NCBI RefSeq assembly: GCF_000299035.1
Contig: NZ_JH921517.1
Location: 1,043,317 to 1,107,316, forward strand
Length of the DNA stretch: 64,000 bases
DNA from: Bacillus bingmayongensis
GTDB taxonomy: Bacteria > Bacillota > Bacilli > Bacillales > Bacillaceae_G
Direction: 5' to 3'
Shown: piece after piece, positions 1 through 9,304 of the stretch
Position numbering within the stretch: position 1 is the first letter of the stretch
Layout: each line of letters begins with the position of its first letter
Notes under the pieces: model-generated
What the model was told of the DNA's origin: nothing
The model's database searches: none
The model's input: the letters and a program-made list of their open reading frames with translations, nothing else
Translations under genes and position numbers: made by a program

Positions 1-70
1 AGGTAGCATATTTTTTTCATTCTTTATTATGTATTTTCACTAGAACCAATACCCATTATTAGTATATATA

Positions 71-772
71 TTATTTTGTATAGATTTCGCAATATTTATT
101 AATCAATTCATTTTGATTTAAAATTATTATGTTAGATGTAATATCTGTATGTAATGTACACATAGACATTTTATATTCGGGATCTATTTCTAAAATTTGA
201 AGAGTATATTTTGCGGAACTACTATCTGTAACTAATTTGATGTCGTTGCATCCATATATTTCAACAGAAAAAGAGTTTAAGGGTAAGGATAAACCTTTAC
301 CACAACATTTAATAAAGCTCTCTTTTAACGTCCATATATCATAAAATTTATCTAGTTGTTGTCGGAAATCACCTTTCATTATATAGTTGTATTCTTTTTT
401 TGTAAAAAATTTTTTAGCTAAACTAATGTACTCAATAATTTTTATCTTTTCAATATCAATTCCTACAGGATGATTATCAAATACACATACAACAAAATCT
501 CCGGAATGAGATAGATTAAATGAAATAGTGGGATGATTCTTTAAATATGGTTTTCCGTAATTATTTTTGCAAAACATGATATCTTTATGATGAATATTGA
601 ACTTTTGATTAATTACTGATCTTAGTAATATTTCCCCAATTAAAGCTCTAAGTTTATCTCTTTTTTTTATAAATTTTTCAATTCTATTTCTTTTTTTAGT
701 GTCAATTAATAAACTGAGGGTGTTTAATTGCTCATTAGTTATATCAAGAATTTTAACTGCATATATCTCCAT
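71..772 (-). CDS. Sfp-type 4'-phosphopantetheinyl transferase
   Basis: This 233-residue protein should move 4'-phosphopantetheine from CoA to the conserved Ser of carrier domains, which activates the NRPS and PKS proteins encoded next door. The family signatures are visible: GIDIE near residue 104, which binds Mg and CoA, and WTLKESFIK near residue 147, matching the WxxKE(A/S)xxK motif. A central FNLSHS stretch is also typical of the Sfp/Gsp group. Its length fits Sfp (about 225). The start ATG follows an AGAGGCAAG ribosome site. It is transcribed away from the synthase operon, so it probably has its own promoter in the shared upstream region. A dedicated PPTase beside the cluster suggests the region can travel as a unit. 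The family call is secure; the assignment to this cluster rests on position. Confidence 0.93.
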   Translation of the reverse strand: MEIYAVKILDITNEQLNTLSLLIDTKKRNRIEKFIKKRDKLRALIGEILLRSVINQKFNIHHKDIMFCKNNYGKPYLKNHPTISFNLSHSGDFVVCVFDNHPVGIDIEKIKIIEYISLAKKFFTKKEYNYIMKGDFRQQLDKFYDIWTLKESFIKCCGKGLSLPLNSFSVEIYGCNDIKLVTDSSSAKYTLQILEIDPEYKMSMCTLHTDITSNIIILNQNELINKYCEIYTK

Positions 773-1010
773 AAACTTGCCTCTTTTCTTTTATCTCACC
801 ATTATTATTTAAATACGCCACAAATTTATATATAGATGACATACCATAATTGTTTCATGTACTATCCGTAACCTCGTTATTTCGTTCATTAATATACATA
901 TACAGGGTTTAGTAATGATTAAAAAAACTTTGTTTAGTAGTTGATGATTATATACAATTTCAAGAATGAATCAAATTAATATACATCCTAATATATTTTA
1001 ATTCTTTTTT

Positions 1011-1289
1011 TTAACTGCTCACTTGTAATCTCTCGTATTCCGTTTCAATATAGGATCGGGTCTCAATTAGTTGGGTATGAAGATGTTTTAATTCTTTGAT
1101 AGATTCTTCTTCTATAACCATATAAACCTCAATTAAGCTCATCATTATATTGATATCGTTTATAATATTTTGAATGACTTGGTTAGATGTATGTTTTTCA
1201 TCATATTGTAAGGATCTTAATACTCTCCCCAGGCAAAATGTTATTTTTTGTTCTAAATTATTAATAAATTTTTTTGTATGTATTCCCAT
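1011..1289 (-). CDS. small helical protein of unknown function
   Basis: I do not recognise this 92-residue protein. I start it at an internal ATG that follows a G-rich ribosome site (GGGGGAAAGCGGG); a TTG five codons upstream is possible. The sequence is almost entirely predicted amphipathic helix, with Leu/Ile spacing and a Glu-rich second half (for example IEEESIKELKHL), so a helical bundle or coiled coil is likely. There is no signal peptide, membrane segment, Cys pair or recognisable DNA-binding motif. It lies in the divergent region between the PPTase gene and the NRPS operon. It could be a cluster-specific regulator or accessory protein, but nothing in the sequence shows which. Confidence 0.55.
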   Translation of the reverse strand: MGIHTKKFINNLEQKITFCLGRVLRSLQYDEKHTSNQVIQNIINDINIMMSLIEVYMVIEEESIKELKHLHTQLIETRSYIETEYERLQVSS

Positions 1290-1610
1290 CCCGCTTTCCC
1301 CCAAATTCCGTTATAGATATTCAAGTTAAAAAGACTGATAATTTAAAATATTTTTTGAGTATAAAAATCAATTACATTTTATCATGAAAGGTAAAAAAAT
1401 AAAGGTATATATTGGTTGAAATAAAAAATCCCAATGATAAAGATTGGAAGGGGAATTTTACTCTATATAAATGCCCTAAGTCTTAATAATGAACAAAAGT
1501 ATCCACAGGAAACTTGAGAAATATAGAGAAAAGTGGAAATGAAATGTACAATATTAGAACAATATGGTTCAATAATGTCAGGTTACATTTTGAAGAAAGA
1601 GGTGGCATTT

Positions 1611-4600
1611 TTGGTTGTCGAATTACAATATATTCCGTTGACACACCCTCAAAAAAGAATACTTAACATTGAATATTTTTATCCAGAGATTCCTATAAAC
1701 CATATTGGCGGCATTATTCAAATAACAGGAAAACTAAATCTTATGTATTTAGAGCAAGCAATTCAGTCGTGTATTCAAACAACAGAGGCATTAAGAGTCC
1801 ATTTAACTAGTAAGGATGGGGAGGTCTTACAATATATTAAAAAAAATAATCATATAAAGATTCCATTCTACGATTTTTCTAGCGATGAGTGCCCGAAAGA
1901 AAGCATGTTACAATGGGCCGAAAGAGAATTTCAACAACCATTCTTGTTTTTGGAAAATCCGCTTGTTAAATTTGCTGTACTAAAGATTGATGAAAATACA
2001 TGTGGTTATCTTATCAAGTGTCATCATATTATTGCTGATGGATGGTCAATGAAAATTATTATTGATAAAATTGAGAAACTTTATATGCAACTCGTAGAAG
2101 AAAAAAATCCCATTGAAAAATCCGACAATTATTATATCTGGGGTGAAAAAGAAAAAAAATATATGGAATCTTCACGATTTAAGAAAGATGAAGATTTTTG
2201 GAAGAACGAATTTTCAGATTTGAAAGGAATCTATTTGCAGAAAAGTTCTGAGCAAATTAATGGGAATCGAAAGACATTCAAAATTGGTGCTGTCCAATCA
2301 AAAAAGATTTATCAGTTCATAAAAGAACAGGGATGCTCTCTTAATGCACTATTTACAGCCGCGGTATTCTGTTATTTAAGTAAAGCATCTGCTCAAAATG
2401 ATTTAATTATAGGAACACCTGTTCTTAATAGGTCAGGGAATAAGGAAAAGGCAACAGCAGGAATGACTGTTAGTACAATGCCATTTAGAAAAAAGATAAA
2501 TTTAAATTTACCCTTTTCAACTTTTTTATTAGAAATCAATAAAACATACTTAAAATATTTTCAACATCAGCGTTATCCATATGACGTACTTGTAAAAGAA
2601 TTACAGTTAGCTAAAGAAGGTTATGAACAGCTTTTTCAAATCTATATTAATTCATATAGTACTAATATGGTATCTGATATTGATGGGAACTCAGTAGAAT
2701 ACATTGAACTTTATAACGGATATCAACCGTATTCCTTACAAATTGTGATAAAGGAATGGGATAAGAGCGGGACTATAGAACTCCAGTTTGATTATAAGCA
2801 ATTAGACTATAGGGAAGACGAGATAGATCTTCTAAATGAACGCTTAAATATATTAATTGAAAATGTTTTACAGAATCCTGAAATTTGTATGAAGGATATA
2901 TCCCTTTTAAATAATCATGAGTTAGAAGAAGAAATCTATGAGTGGAATCAGACGAAAACTGATTATCCTAAAGAAAAAGTTATTTATGAGCTATTTAAAG
3001 AACAGGTAAGATTACATTCAAATAAGATAGCAATTGAAGATCAAAATAAAGTGTTATCTTACCAGGAATTAGAAGAATATTCAAATAAAATCGCCCGTTA
3101 TTTTTTAGAAAAAGGCTTAAAGCGTAACGATTTTGTTGCAGTTTGTATGAATCATTCTCCAGAAATGATTGCTTTGCTGCTTGGGATTTTAAAAGCGGGT
3201 GGTGCTTATGTACCCATTGACCCTGATTATCCTGTAGAGCGTATGGATTTTATATTAGAAGATAGTGAATCAACTTTTCTTGTAACAGATTCAACCGTAG
3301 AGCAGATAAAAAACTGTACATTCAGTGGAAATATTATTCGCTTTGAGTTGAGTATTTTTACACCATATGACGCGGGATACTTGCATACAATAAATTCCCC
3401 AACAGATACTGCATATATGATTTATACCTCAGGGTCTACTGGCCAGCCTAAAGGGGTTATTATTGCACATCAAAATCTTGTGAATTATATTACATCCTCC
3501 TCTAAAAATTATATAACATCTCATGAAGATAGTTTTGCCTTATATTCATCCATTTCATTTGATTTAACAGTTACTTCTATATTTACGCCTTTAATAACAG
3601 GGAATAAAATTGTTATTTATAGACAAGAAGATACAACAGAGTTCGTTATTCAACGCATATTTAGAGAAAATAAAACGACAGTGATCAAATTAACACCTGC
3701 ACATTTATCTTTACTAAAAGATTGTGATATATCAAAATCCAGTGTTAAGAGATTAATTGTTGGGGGAGAGCAGTTATCAACGGATTTAGCAAAAAAAATA
3801 GTAGAAGCAGGAAAGAACCAAATCACAATTTTTAATGAATACGGACCGACTGAAGCTACAGTGGGATGTATGATTCATAAATATGATGTAAATACGGATT
3901 TACATAAATCAGTTCCAATCGGTTTGCCTATTCAAAATACGGAGATTTACCTTTTAGATGAGTTGCGTCAGCCAGTAATGCCAGGGGAAATTGGTGAAGT
4001 GTTTATTTCAGGAGATGGAATAGGAAAAGGGTATTGGAAACGACTAAATTTACAGGAACAAAATTTTATGGAAAATCCATTTGTTACGGGCAAAAGGATG
4101 TATAAAACAGGAGATCTCGGGAAAAGATTGGAAAATGGAAAAATTGAATATTTAGGAAGGAAAGATAACCAAGTTAAAATACGAGGCTATCGAATAGAAT
4201 TAGATGAAATTGAATTGACATTACTTTCTTTGAATGAAATTGAAGAAGCTGTAGTTGTGGCGTTTGATAATGAACATAAGCAAAAACAGTTGGTGGCATA
4301 TATTGTACAGACGGAAGAATCAACAACCTTTCTTTTAAGAAAAAAACTTGCGAGGTTGCTTCCTGCTTTTATGATTCCATCCTATTTTGTTCCTGTAGAC
4401 AGGCTCCCTTTGACACAAAATGGAAAAATAAATAGAGGTGCACTGCCAACTCCAGATTTAAAGCATTTGGGTAGTCATCTTGAATTGAACAACCAACAAA
4501 AAGCATTAGAGGGTCTTTTGTTAGAAATTGCACAAGAAGTGCTGGGGCGACAGAATATTAAGTTAGAGGATCATTTCTATCAAATAGGCGGAGATTCAAT

Positions 4601-6104
4601 TAAAGCTATCCAATATGTATCTAAATTAAAAGAAAAAGGATTGTATTTAAAAACAAACGACATTTTTACTTATCCCGTATTCAAAGAGCTAGCAAGTGTT
4701 GTGGAAAATCAACCAGTAAGGGAAATTCCACAAGCACAAACAGAAGGGGAAGTAATGGAAACGCCTATTACAAAATGGTTTTGGTGTTTAGGTTTGAATC
4801 AACCTGCTTTTTGGCATCAATCTGTTATGTTATCTTCGGAAAATATAATAAGAGAGGCTGAAGTAAAAGAAGTTGTACAGATTCTTTCAAATCATCATGA
4901 TGCATTAAGGATAAAGGTAAAAACCAAAAATAATAGACTTTATTATGACAACGCTATGCAGGATATAGAAATAAAAAGTTATGACTTATCCTTGTTAACT
5001 GAGGATCAAGTAGATGAGGAAATAAAGCGACTTGGACCACAATTAAGAGAAACTATGGACATATATAGTGATACTTTATTGAAAATTGGATTAATTAAAA
5101 CGAAAAATAAAACTATGGTGCTGTTCACAGCACATCATCTTATTGTTGATGGTGTATCTTGGCAAGTTTTTATAGAAGATTTTCTGAATATTTATAATGC
5201 TATTCGTAAGGGTGAAACATGGAGAGTGCCTTTAAAAACTCATTCATACCAAGTATTTGCGGAGAAGGTAAATGAATTAGCTAAATCTGAAGAATTATTA
5301 AGTGAGCAGGCATATTGGCTAAAAGAAGTGAAACGCATCCAGCTTTTATATAATCAAAATAAAGGAGAGGAAAAAGTAAAAGATAGTATGAAAATGCAAC
5401 GGAAATTAGATTTAAGTATGACTGAGAAGCTTCTAAGTACAGCGAATAGAGCTTATCAAACGCAAATTTATGAACTGCTGCTTGCGGCTCTAACACGTGC
5501 TTGTCATCAATGTACAAGTCAAAATATCGTCTCATTAGAATTAGAGGGGCACGGTAGAGATCAGATGGAAGGGAATATGGATTTTTCAAGAACGTTAGGG
5601 TGGTTTACTACAATGTTTCCTGCTAATTTCAGTGTGGAGCAGAGTTTATCGGCACATATACGTTCTGTAAAAGAAACATTCAGACAGATTCCGCGAAAAG
5701 GGATGGGCTATGGTATTTTGGCTTACTTAAACAATCAGTTTCTTCCTCATCAAAAACCAGAATTAAGATTTAATTATTTAGGAGAAATTGATCAAATGTT
5801 AACTGATAAATGTGGTTACAGTATATCATATTTAAATTCTGGAAATGAGTCTTCGCCAGAAAATCAACTGACTACACATTTGGATCTAACTGCAAGTATT
5901 CATAATCAACAACTTACTTTTAATTTGGCATTCAGCCACCACACGTATGAAATTCAGCAGATGGAGGAATTAATGGATGAACTGCTGTATCAGCTGGAGC
6001 TAATAACAAACCATTGCTGTGAGAAGAATTATACCGAGTTTACACCATCCGATTTTGAGACAGCCTCTATATCTTTAGAAGAAATGGATTCATTGTTTAG
6101 GTAA
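1611..6104 (+). CDS. NRPS, C-A-T-E, predicted N-acyl-D-Asn starter module (AmiA/XcnA-like)
   Basis: About 1497 residues with one NRPS module plus epimerization. An N-terminal condensation domain has HHIIADG near residue 138. As the first domain it would be a lipo-initiating C domain that adds a fatty acyl group. The adenylation domain (about 450-950) has YTSGSTGQPKG and EYGPTE. Reading the Stachelhaus positions by hand gives D-L-T-K-I-G-E-V-G-K, one change from the published Asn code. A thiolation site GGDSIKA lies near 993. An epimerization domain follows, with HHLIVDGVSW, EGHGRD, GWFTTMFP and FNYLGEID. The order fits an N-acyl-D-Asn prodrug cap, as in zwittermicin, xenocoumacin and amicoumacin. 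The frame is open from a GTG at 1533, but I prefer the TTG at 1611 because AGAAAGAGGTGG precedes it and the C domain begins just after. It opens the operon. Confidence 0.9.
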   Translation: MVVELQYIPLTHPQKRILNIEYFYPEIPINHIGGIIQITGKLNLMYLEQAIQSCIQTTEALRVHLTSKDGEVLQYIKKNNHIKIPFYDFSSDECPKESMLQWAEREFQQPFLFLENPLVKFAVLKIDENTCGYLIKCHHIIADGWSMKIIIDKIEKLYMQLVEEKNPIEKSDNYYIWGEKEKKYMESSRFKKDEDFWKNEFSDLKGIYLQKSSEQINGNRKTFKIGAVQSKKIYQFIKEQGCSLNALFTAAVFCYLSKASAQNDLIIGTPVLNRSGNKEKATAGMTVSTMPFRKKINLNLPFSTFLLEINKTYLKYFQHQRYPYDVLVKELQLAKEGYEQLFQIYINSYSTNMVSDIDGNSVEYIELYNGYQPYSLQIVIKEWDKSGTIELQFDYKQLDYREDEIDLLNERLNILIENVLQNPEICMKDISLLNNHELEEEIYEWNQTKTDYPKEKVIYELFKEQVRLHSNKIAIEDQNKVLSYQELEEYSNKIARYFLEKGLKRNDFVAVCMNHSPEMIALLLGILKAGGAYVPIDPDYPVERMDFILEDSESTFLVTDSTVEQIKNCTFSGNIIRFELSIFTPYDAGYLHTINSPTDTAYMIYTSGSTGQPKGVIIAHQNLVNYITSSSKNYITSHEDSFALYSSISFDLTVTSIFTPLITGNKIVIYRQEDTTEFVIQRIFRENKTTVIKLTPAHLSLLKDCDISKSSVKRLIVGGEQLSTDLAKKIVEAGKNQITIFNEYGPTEATVGCMIHKYDVNTDLHKSVPIGLPIQNTEIYLLDELRQPVMPGEIGEVFISGDGIGKGYWKRLNLQEQNFMENPFVTGKRMYKTGDLGKRLENGKIEYLGRKDNQVKIRGYRIELDEIELTLLSLNEIEEAVVVAFDNEHKQKQLVAYIVQTEESTTFLLRKKLARLLPAFMIPSYFVPVDRLPLTQNGKINRGALPTPDLKHLGSHLELNNQQKALEGLLLEIAQEVLGRQNIKLEDHFYQIGGDSIKAIQYVSKLKEKGLYLKTNDIFTYPVFKELASVVENQPVREIPQAQTEGEVMETPITKWFWCLGLNQPAFWHQSVMLSSENIIREAEVKEVVQILSNHHDALRIKVKTKNNRLYYDNAMQDIEIKSYDLSLLTEDQVDEEIKRLGPQLRETMDIYSDTLLKIGLIKTKNKTMVLFTAHHLIVDGVSWQVFIEDFLNIYNAIRKGETWRVPLKTHSYQVFAEKVNELAKSEELLSEQAYWLKEVKRIQLLYNQNKGEEKVKDSMKMQRKLDLSMTEKLLSTANRAYQTQIYELLLAALTRACHQCTSQNIVSLELEGHGRDQMEGNMDFSRTLGWFTTMFPANFSVEQSLSAHIRSVKETFRQIPRKGMGYGILAYLNNQFLPHQKPELRFNYLGEIDQMLTDKCGYSISYLNSGNESSPENQLTTHLDLTASIHNQQLTFNLAFSHHTYEIQQMEELMDELLYQLELITNHCCEKNYTEFTPSDFETASISLEEMDSLFR

Positions 6105-7582
6105 TGAGAGCTGAAAAATTACCTTCTATATTAAAGGTTTGGATAATATGTACTCTCTGTTTATTGGTTATTGTGATGAATGCTGATGTGGGTAGTGCGA
6201 AAAATGATTACAATGCATTGGATCAAATTATTGAACAACAAATGAAAAAAAGTAAGATTCCAGGTATGTCAGTTGTTGTTGTTAAAGGAGATACCGTCAT
6301 TTATAGCAAGGGGATTGGTCACATAAATGACCATAGTAATAAAATGGTTACTAGTTCAACATTGTTTGAGCTAGGGTCCACATCGAAAGCGTTCACTTCA
6401 TTGGCAATCTTAACGCTCGCTCAGAATGAGCAAATCGATTTAAAAGCACCTGTTAGTCGATATATACCAGGATTTCATGCTATGTACCATGGGGAAAAAC
6501 AAGAAATAACAATTGAACAATTGATTCATCATACAAGTGGTATTCCTTTATCATCCATTGCTCGTATAAAAGCGGATTCTAGTGAAAAAGCTTTACAGCA
6601 CACAGTCGAGAATATCAATGGGATTGAACTCGATCGTAAGCCAGGAACTGCATTTCAATACGCTACTATTAATTATGACGTACTAGGTTATATCATCCAA
6701 AAAATTTCAAGGCAGACGTATGAAGAATATATAACTGAGCAGATTTTTAAACCACTCAATTTGTCACGTACGTATGCAGGAAGGCAGGATGTATATAAAG
6801 ACGAATTTGCAGAAGGTTTTAAACTGAATTTTTTTAAAGCCAGTGCATACGAAGCACCTGAATATAAAGGAAATACACCAGCAGGCTATATCATTATGAA
6901 TGCAAATGATCTGGCAAAATGGCTTCAGTATCAATTAAACGAAAACAATTCAATTATAAAAAAGAGTCATGAACCGGATTTGAAAGTTAGAACAGAGGAG
7001 TATGGAGTGTACTATAACTACGGGTGGTATATAAAAAAGGATAAACACCATACGCAAGAACTTTTTCATGGAGGTTCTAATCCCAATTATTCGTCTTTTT
7101 TCATCATCCGGCCGGAAGAGAACCTAGCTATTGGTGTTCTAGCAAATATGAACAGTGCTTATACAGAGCTGGCAGCCAGGAAAGTGTTGCATACAGTAGC
7201 GAATGAAAAAGCAAACAGTAATATGACTGATCCTTTTCAATTCATCGACGCGTTATCTGTGATTGTATTTACATTATGTATATTTGTTAATTTTATCATC
7301 ACGTATCGTGCATTCGTTTTTATAAAAGAAATGCACCGAGGAATAAGAGGGTGGCAGGTACTAAACCGCCGAGTAGTTTTATCGATAGCAATGTGGCTTT
7401 TTGTTTTGATATTAGGTTTCTTGATACCGAGTTTGATCTCGCAAGTTTTCTTTAAAGGTTTGCCCTGGGATTTGATTTTGATATGGGGGCCTTATTCACT
7501 TCGTTATTTATCTATTGGTTTTTATGTAATGCTCATAGATGGTTGTGTATTTAGAATTATCAAAAGTTTCACTAAAATATAA
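6104..7582 (+). CDS. membrane-anchored D-Asn prodrug peptidase (ClbP/ZmaM/XcnG family)
   Basis: A 492-residue serine hydrolase of the class C beta-lactamase/ClbP type, expected to cut the N-acyl-D-Asn cap from the pre-antibiotic on the outer face of the membrane. An N-terminal hydrophobic segment (about 10-30) acts as signal or anchor. The catalytic S92-T-S-K95 and Tyr186 (in FQYATINY) closely match the Ser95/Lys98/Tyr186 triad of ClbP. A GGSNPN region near 326 stands where the KTG-like box is expected. Three C-terminal hydrophobic helices (about 385-410, 425-450 and 460-485) reproduce the ClbP layout of one outer domain plus three membrane helices. Its start shares one base with the stop of the D-Asn NRPS gene, so the cap maker and cap remover are translationally coupled. 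Family confidence is high. Confidence 0.92.
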   Translation: MRAEKLPSILKVWIICTLCLLVIVMNADVGSAKNDYNALDQIIEQQMKKSKIPGMSVVVVKGDTVIYSKGIGHINDHSNKMVTSSTLFELGSTSKAFTSLAILTLAQNEQIDLKAPVSRYIPGFHAMYHGEKQEITIEQLIHHTSGIPLSSIARIKADSSEKALQHTVENINGIELDRKPGTAFQYATINYDVLGYIIQKISRQTYEEYITEQIFKPLNLSRTYAGRQDVYKDEFAEGFKLNFFKASAYEAPEYKGNTPAGYIIMNANDLAKWLQYQLNENNSIIKKSHEPDLKVRTEEYGVYYNYGWYIKKDKHHTQELFHGGSNPNYSSFFIIRPEENLAIGVLANMNSAYTELAARKVLHTVANEKANSNMTDPFQFIDALSVIVFTLCIFVNFIITYRAFVFIKEMHRGIRGWQVLNRRVVLSIAMWLFVLILGFLIPSLISQVFFKGLPWDLILIWGPYSLRYLSIGFYVMLIDGCVFRIIKSFTKI

Positions 7583-7601
7583 ACCAAAAGGGGTAAAGTA
7601 T

Positions 7602-8591
7602 ATGAGTGTTGACAAGCAGATCCGTCATATTCAGCCATATAATGACGTATTTTACCGAAGCTGTTTTTTTAATTGTTATTTTTCAGTAGTGCGCTCGTTT
7701 CATGAAGAGCTTTATCCATACCTCCTGAATGACAGTTATTCATATGTTACAGACAAAGATGGTTACTTAAAAATGGAAAGTATGTCTGTACATAATCCTG
7801 AAAAGCTAATGAATCTGCAAGGGATTTTTACAGATAAACAATTTAAAAATGATGATCTCATTTTGAGTTTAAAAAAAGATCTGCTTCAAGAAAGACCAAT
7901 CATTATATGGATGGATATGTATGCGCAGCCCTACAGATCGGAATACTTATCTAAGCATGAGCGCAACTGTGTATTAATTTTTGGCATCCAAGAAAATGAA
8001 CAAAAGTTTACTATTTTAGAAAACCGTTATTATGATAATTTGTCATATGAAATTCGTCAGATTTCTTTTCAAGATGTAAAAAAGGGATACTATGGATTTC
8101 ATGACAATTTTAACCCTCATCATACATTTCACTCTTATGCAGCTTTTTATCATGATTCAAAACAAAAAAAAGATAATGCACTTATGTTTCAAGACCGAGA
8201 AGTTTATTTTCTTCAAAATATGACTAAAAACATAAAGATAATGTTTAATGGTTTAGAAAGTTTTAAGCTCTTTATCAATCGGTTACATACAATCACGAAT
8301 TCCGAAAAGTTACTTCAATCATTTAATCAAATAATGAATACAAAAAAAATTGAGCAGTATCGTTTGTCATATCTTCCATCTATGGATAAGAACATTATTG
8401 AATTATTTAATGAAACGATACAAGAATGGGAAAAAGCTCGGTATCAGGCTGCAAAAATGTTTTTTTCAGAAAGTCATATATTAGATTATGCGACACGTAT
8501 AGGGGAGCCTTTAGAAAGAATTATTCAAATGGAAAAAGAGTATTTAGAGTGGTTAGTGGATGCTTGTGAAAAGGAGCGTACTTTGTTATGA
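7602..8591 (+). CDS. BtrH N-terminal/C39-like accessory protein, function unknown
   Basis: I start this 329-residue protein at an ATG preceded by AAAAGGGG with good spacing; the open frame extends further upstream. The segment from RSCFFNCYF to WMDMYAQPYRSEYLSKH resembles the BtrH N-terminal family, a papain/C39-like fold. There is an early Cys, a conserved DM-pYRSEY block, and a following HERNCVLIFGIQ stretch where the family places its His. Members occur beside NRPS and aminoglycoside genes as acyl-transferring or peptidase-like enzymes. The C-terminal 100 residues are helical. It follows the prodrug peptidase and overlaps the thioesterase gene by an ATGA. It may act on a carrier-bound intermediate, but no reaction can be assigned from sequence. 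In the amicoumacin operon a gene of unclear function takes the same place, as I recall. Confidence 0.6.
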   Translation: MSVDKQIRHIQPYNDVFYRSCFFNCYFSVVRSFHEELYPYLLNDSYSYVTDKDGYLKMESMSVHNPEKLMNLQGIFTDKQFKNDDLILSLKKDLLQERPIIIWMDMYAQPYRSEYLSKHERNCVLIFGIQENEQKFTILENRYYDNLSYEIRQISFQDVKKGYYGFHDNFNPHHTFHSYAAFYHDSKQKKDNALMFQDREVYFLQNMTKNIKIMFNGLESFKLFINRLHTITNSEKLLQSFNQIMNTKKIEQYRLSYLPSMDKNIIELFNETIQEWEKARYQAAKMFFSESHILDYATRIGEPLERIIQMEKEYLEWLVDACEKERTLL

Positions 8592-9304
8592 AATTATTCT
8601 GCCTACCATATGCAGGAAGTTCAAGCACAATCTTTAGTTCGTGGAAAAGATTTTTAGATAAGTCGCTTGAACTAGTAGCGCTAGAATTACCGGGACATGG
8701 AACAAGGATGGCGGAGCCGTTGCTCCATGACGTACTGACAGTAGTTGAAGATCTTTACTTACAGGTTCAGCCGCATCTAAGTTATGATGAGGAATTTGCG
8801 ATTTTTGGACATAGTATGGGTTCACTTCTAGCATATGAATTACAAAGAAAAATAAAAGATGAAAAGAAAAAAGAGCCTGTGCATGTATTTTTTTCAGGGC
8901 GTTTTCCCCCACATATCGCCGAGAAAAAAGTTTTTCATCAATTGCCAGATAACGAGCTCAAGGAAGCCATTATTAATATGGGGGGAGTACCTGAAGAATA
9001 TAGGAGGAATCATCAAATTCTCGACTTCTTTATACCTGTATTAAGAGCAGATTTTCAATTGCTAGAAACATATAAGTGTCAAGCTGTTCATTCTGTGCAG
9101 TGCGATATTTCTATTTTTTATGGAAAACATGATTTGCCGTCCGTGCTTTTTGATTTAGATGAATGGGGTCAATATACAAAAAGTCACTGTCGTTTTTATG
9201 AATTTAACGGGGATCATTTTTTTATCAATCAGTTGCCTGAAGAAGTAGTTTCATATATTAATAATATTTTAAATCGAACAGGAGTGGTAGGAAAATGGAG
9301 ATGA
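8588..9304 (+). CDS. type II thioesterase (alpha/beta hydrolase)
   Basis: A 238-residue stand-alone thioesterase of the GrsT/SrfAD type. The nucleophile elbow GHSMGS lies near residue 80, after the N-terminal LFCLPYAGSSS oxyanion loop. The family Asp is in FYGKHD near 178, and the catalytic His is in FNGDHFFI near 208. Such enzymes clear misloaded acyl groups from carrier domains and so repair stalled NRPS/PKS lines. Because none of the megasynthases in this window carries a C-terminal TE domain, this protein could also help release the final chain; that is inference. Its ATG overlaps the stop of the previous gene, and its own end overlaps the next start, which indicates one transcript. Confidence 0.92.
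   Translation: MKLFCLPYAGSSSTIFSSWKRFLDKSLELVALELPGHGTRMAEPLLHDVLTVVEDLYLQVQPHLSYDEEFAIFGHSMGSLLAYELQRKIKDEKKKEPVHVFFSGRFPPHIAEKKVFHQLPDNELKEAIINMGGVPEEYRRNHQILDFFIPVLRADFQLLETYKCQAVHSVQCDISIFYGKHDLPSVLFDLDEWGQYTKSHCRFYEFNGDHFFINQLPEEVVSYINNILNRTGVVGKWR

Noticed and set aside
5281-5589. Minus-strand reading frame of 102 codons inside the NRPS
   Set aside because: It lies fully within a well-conserved epimerization domain and has no ribosome site or recognisable content; it is a shadow frame.
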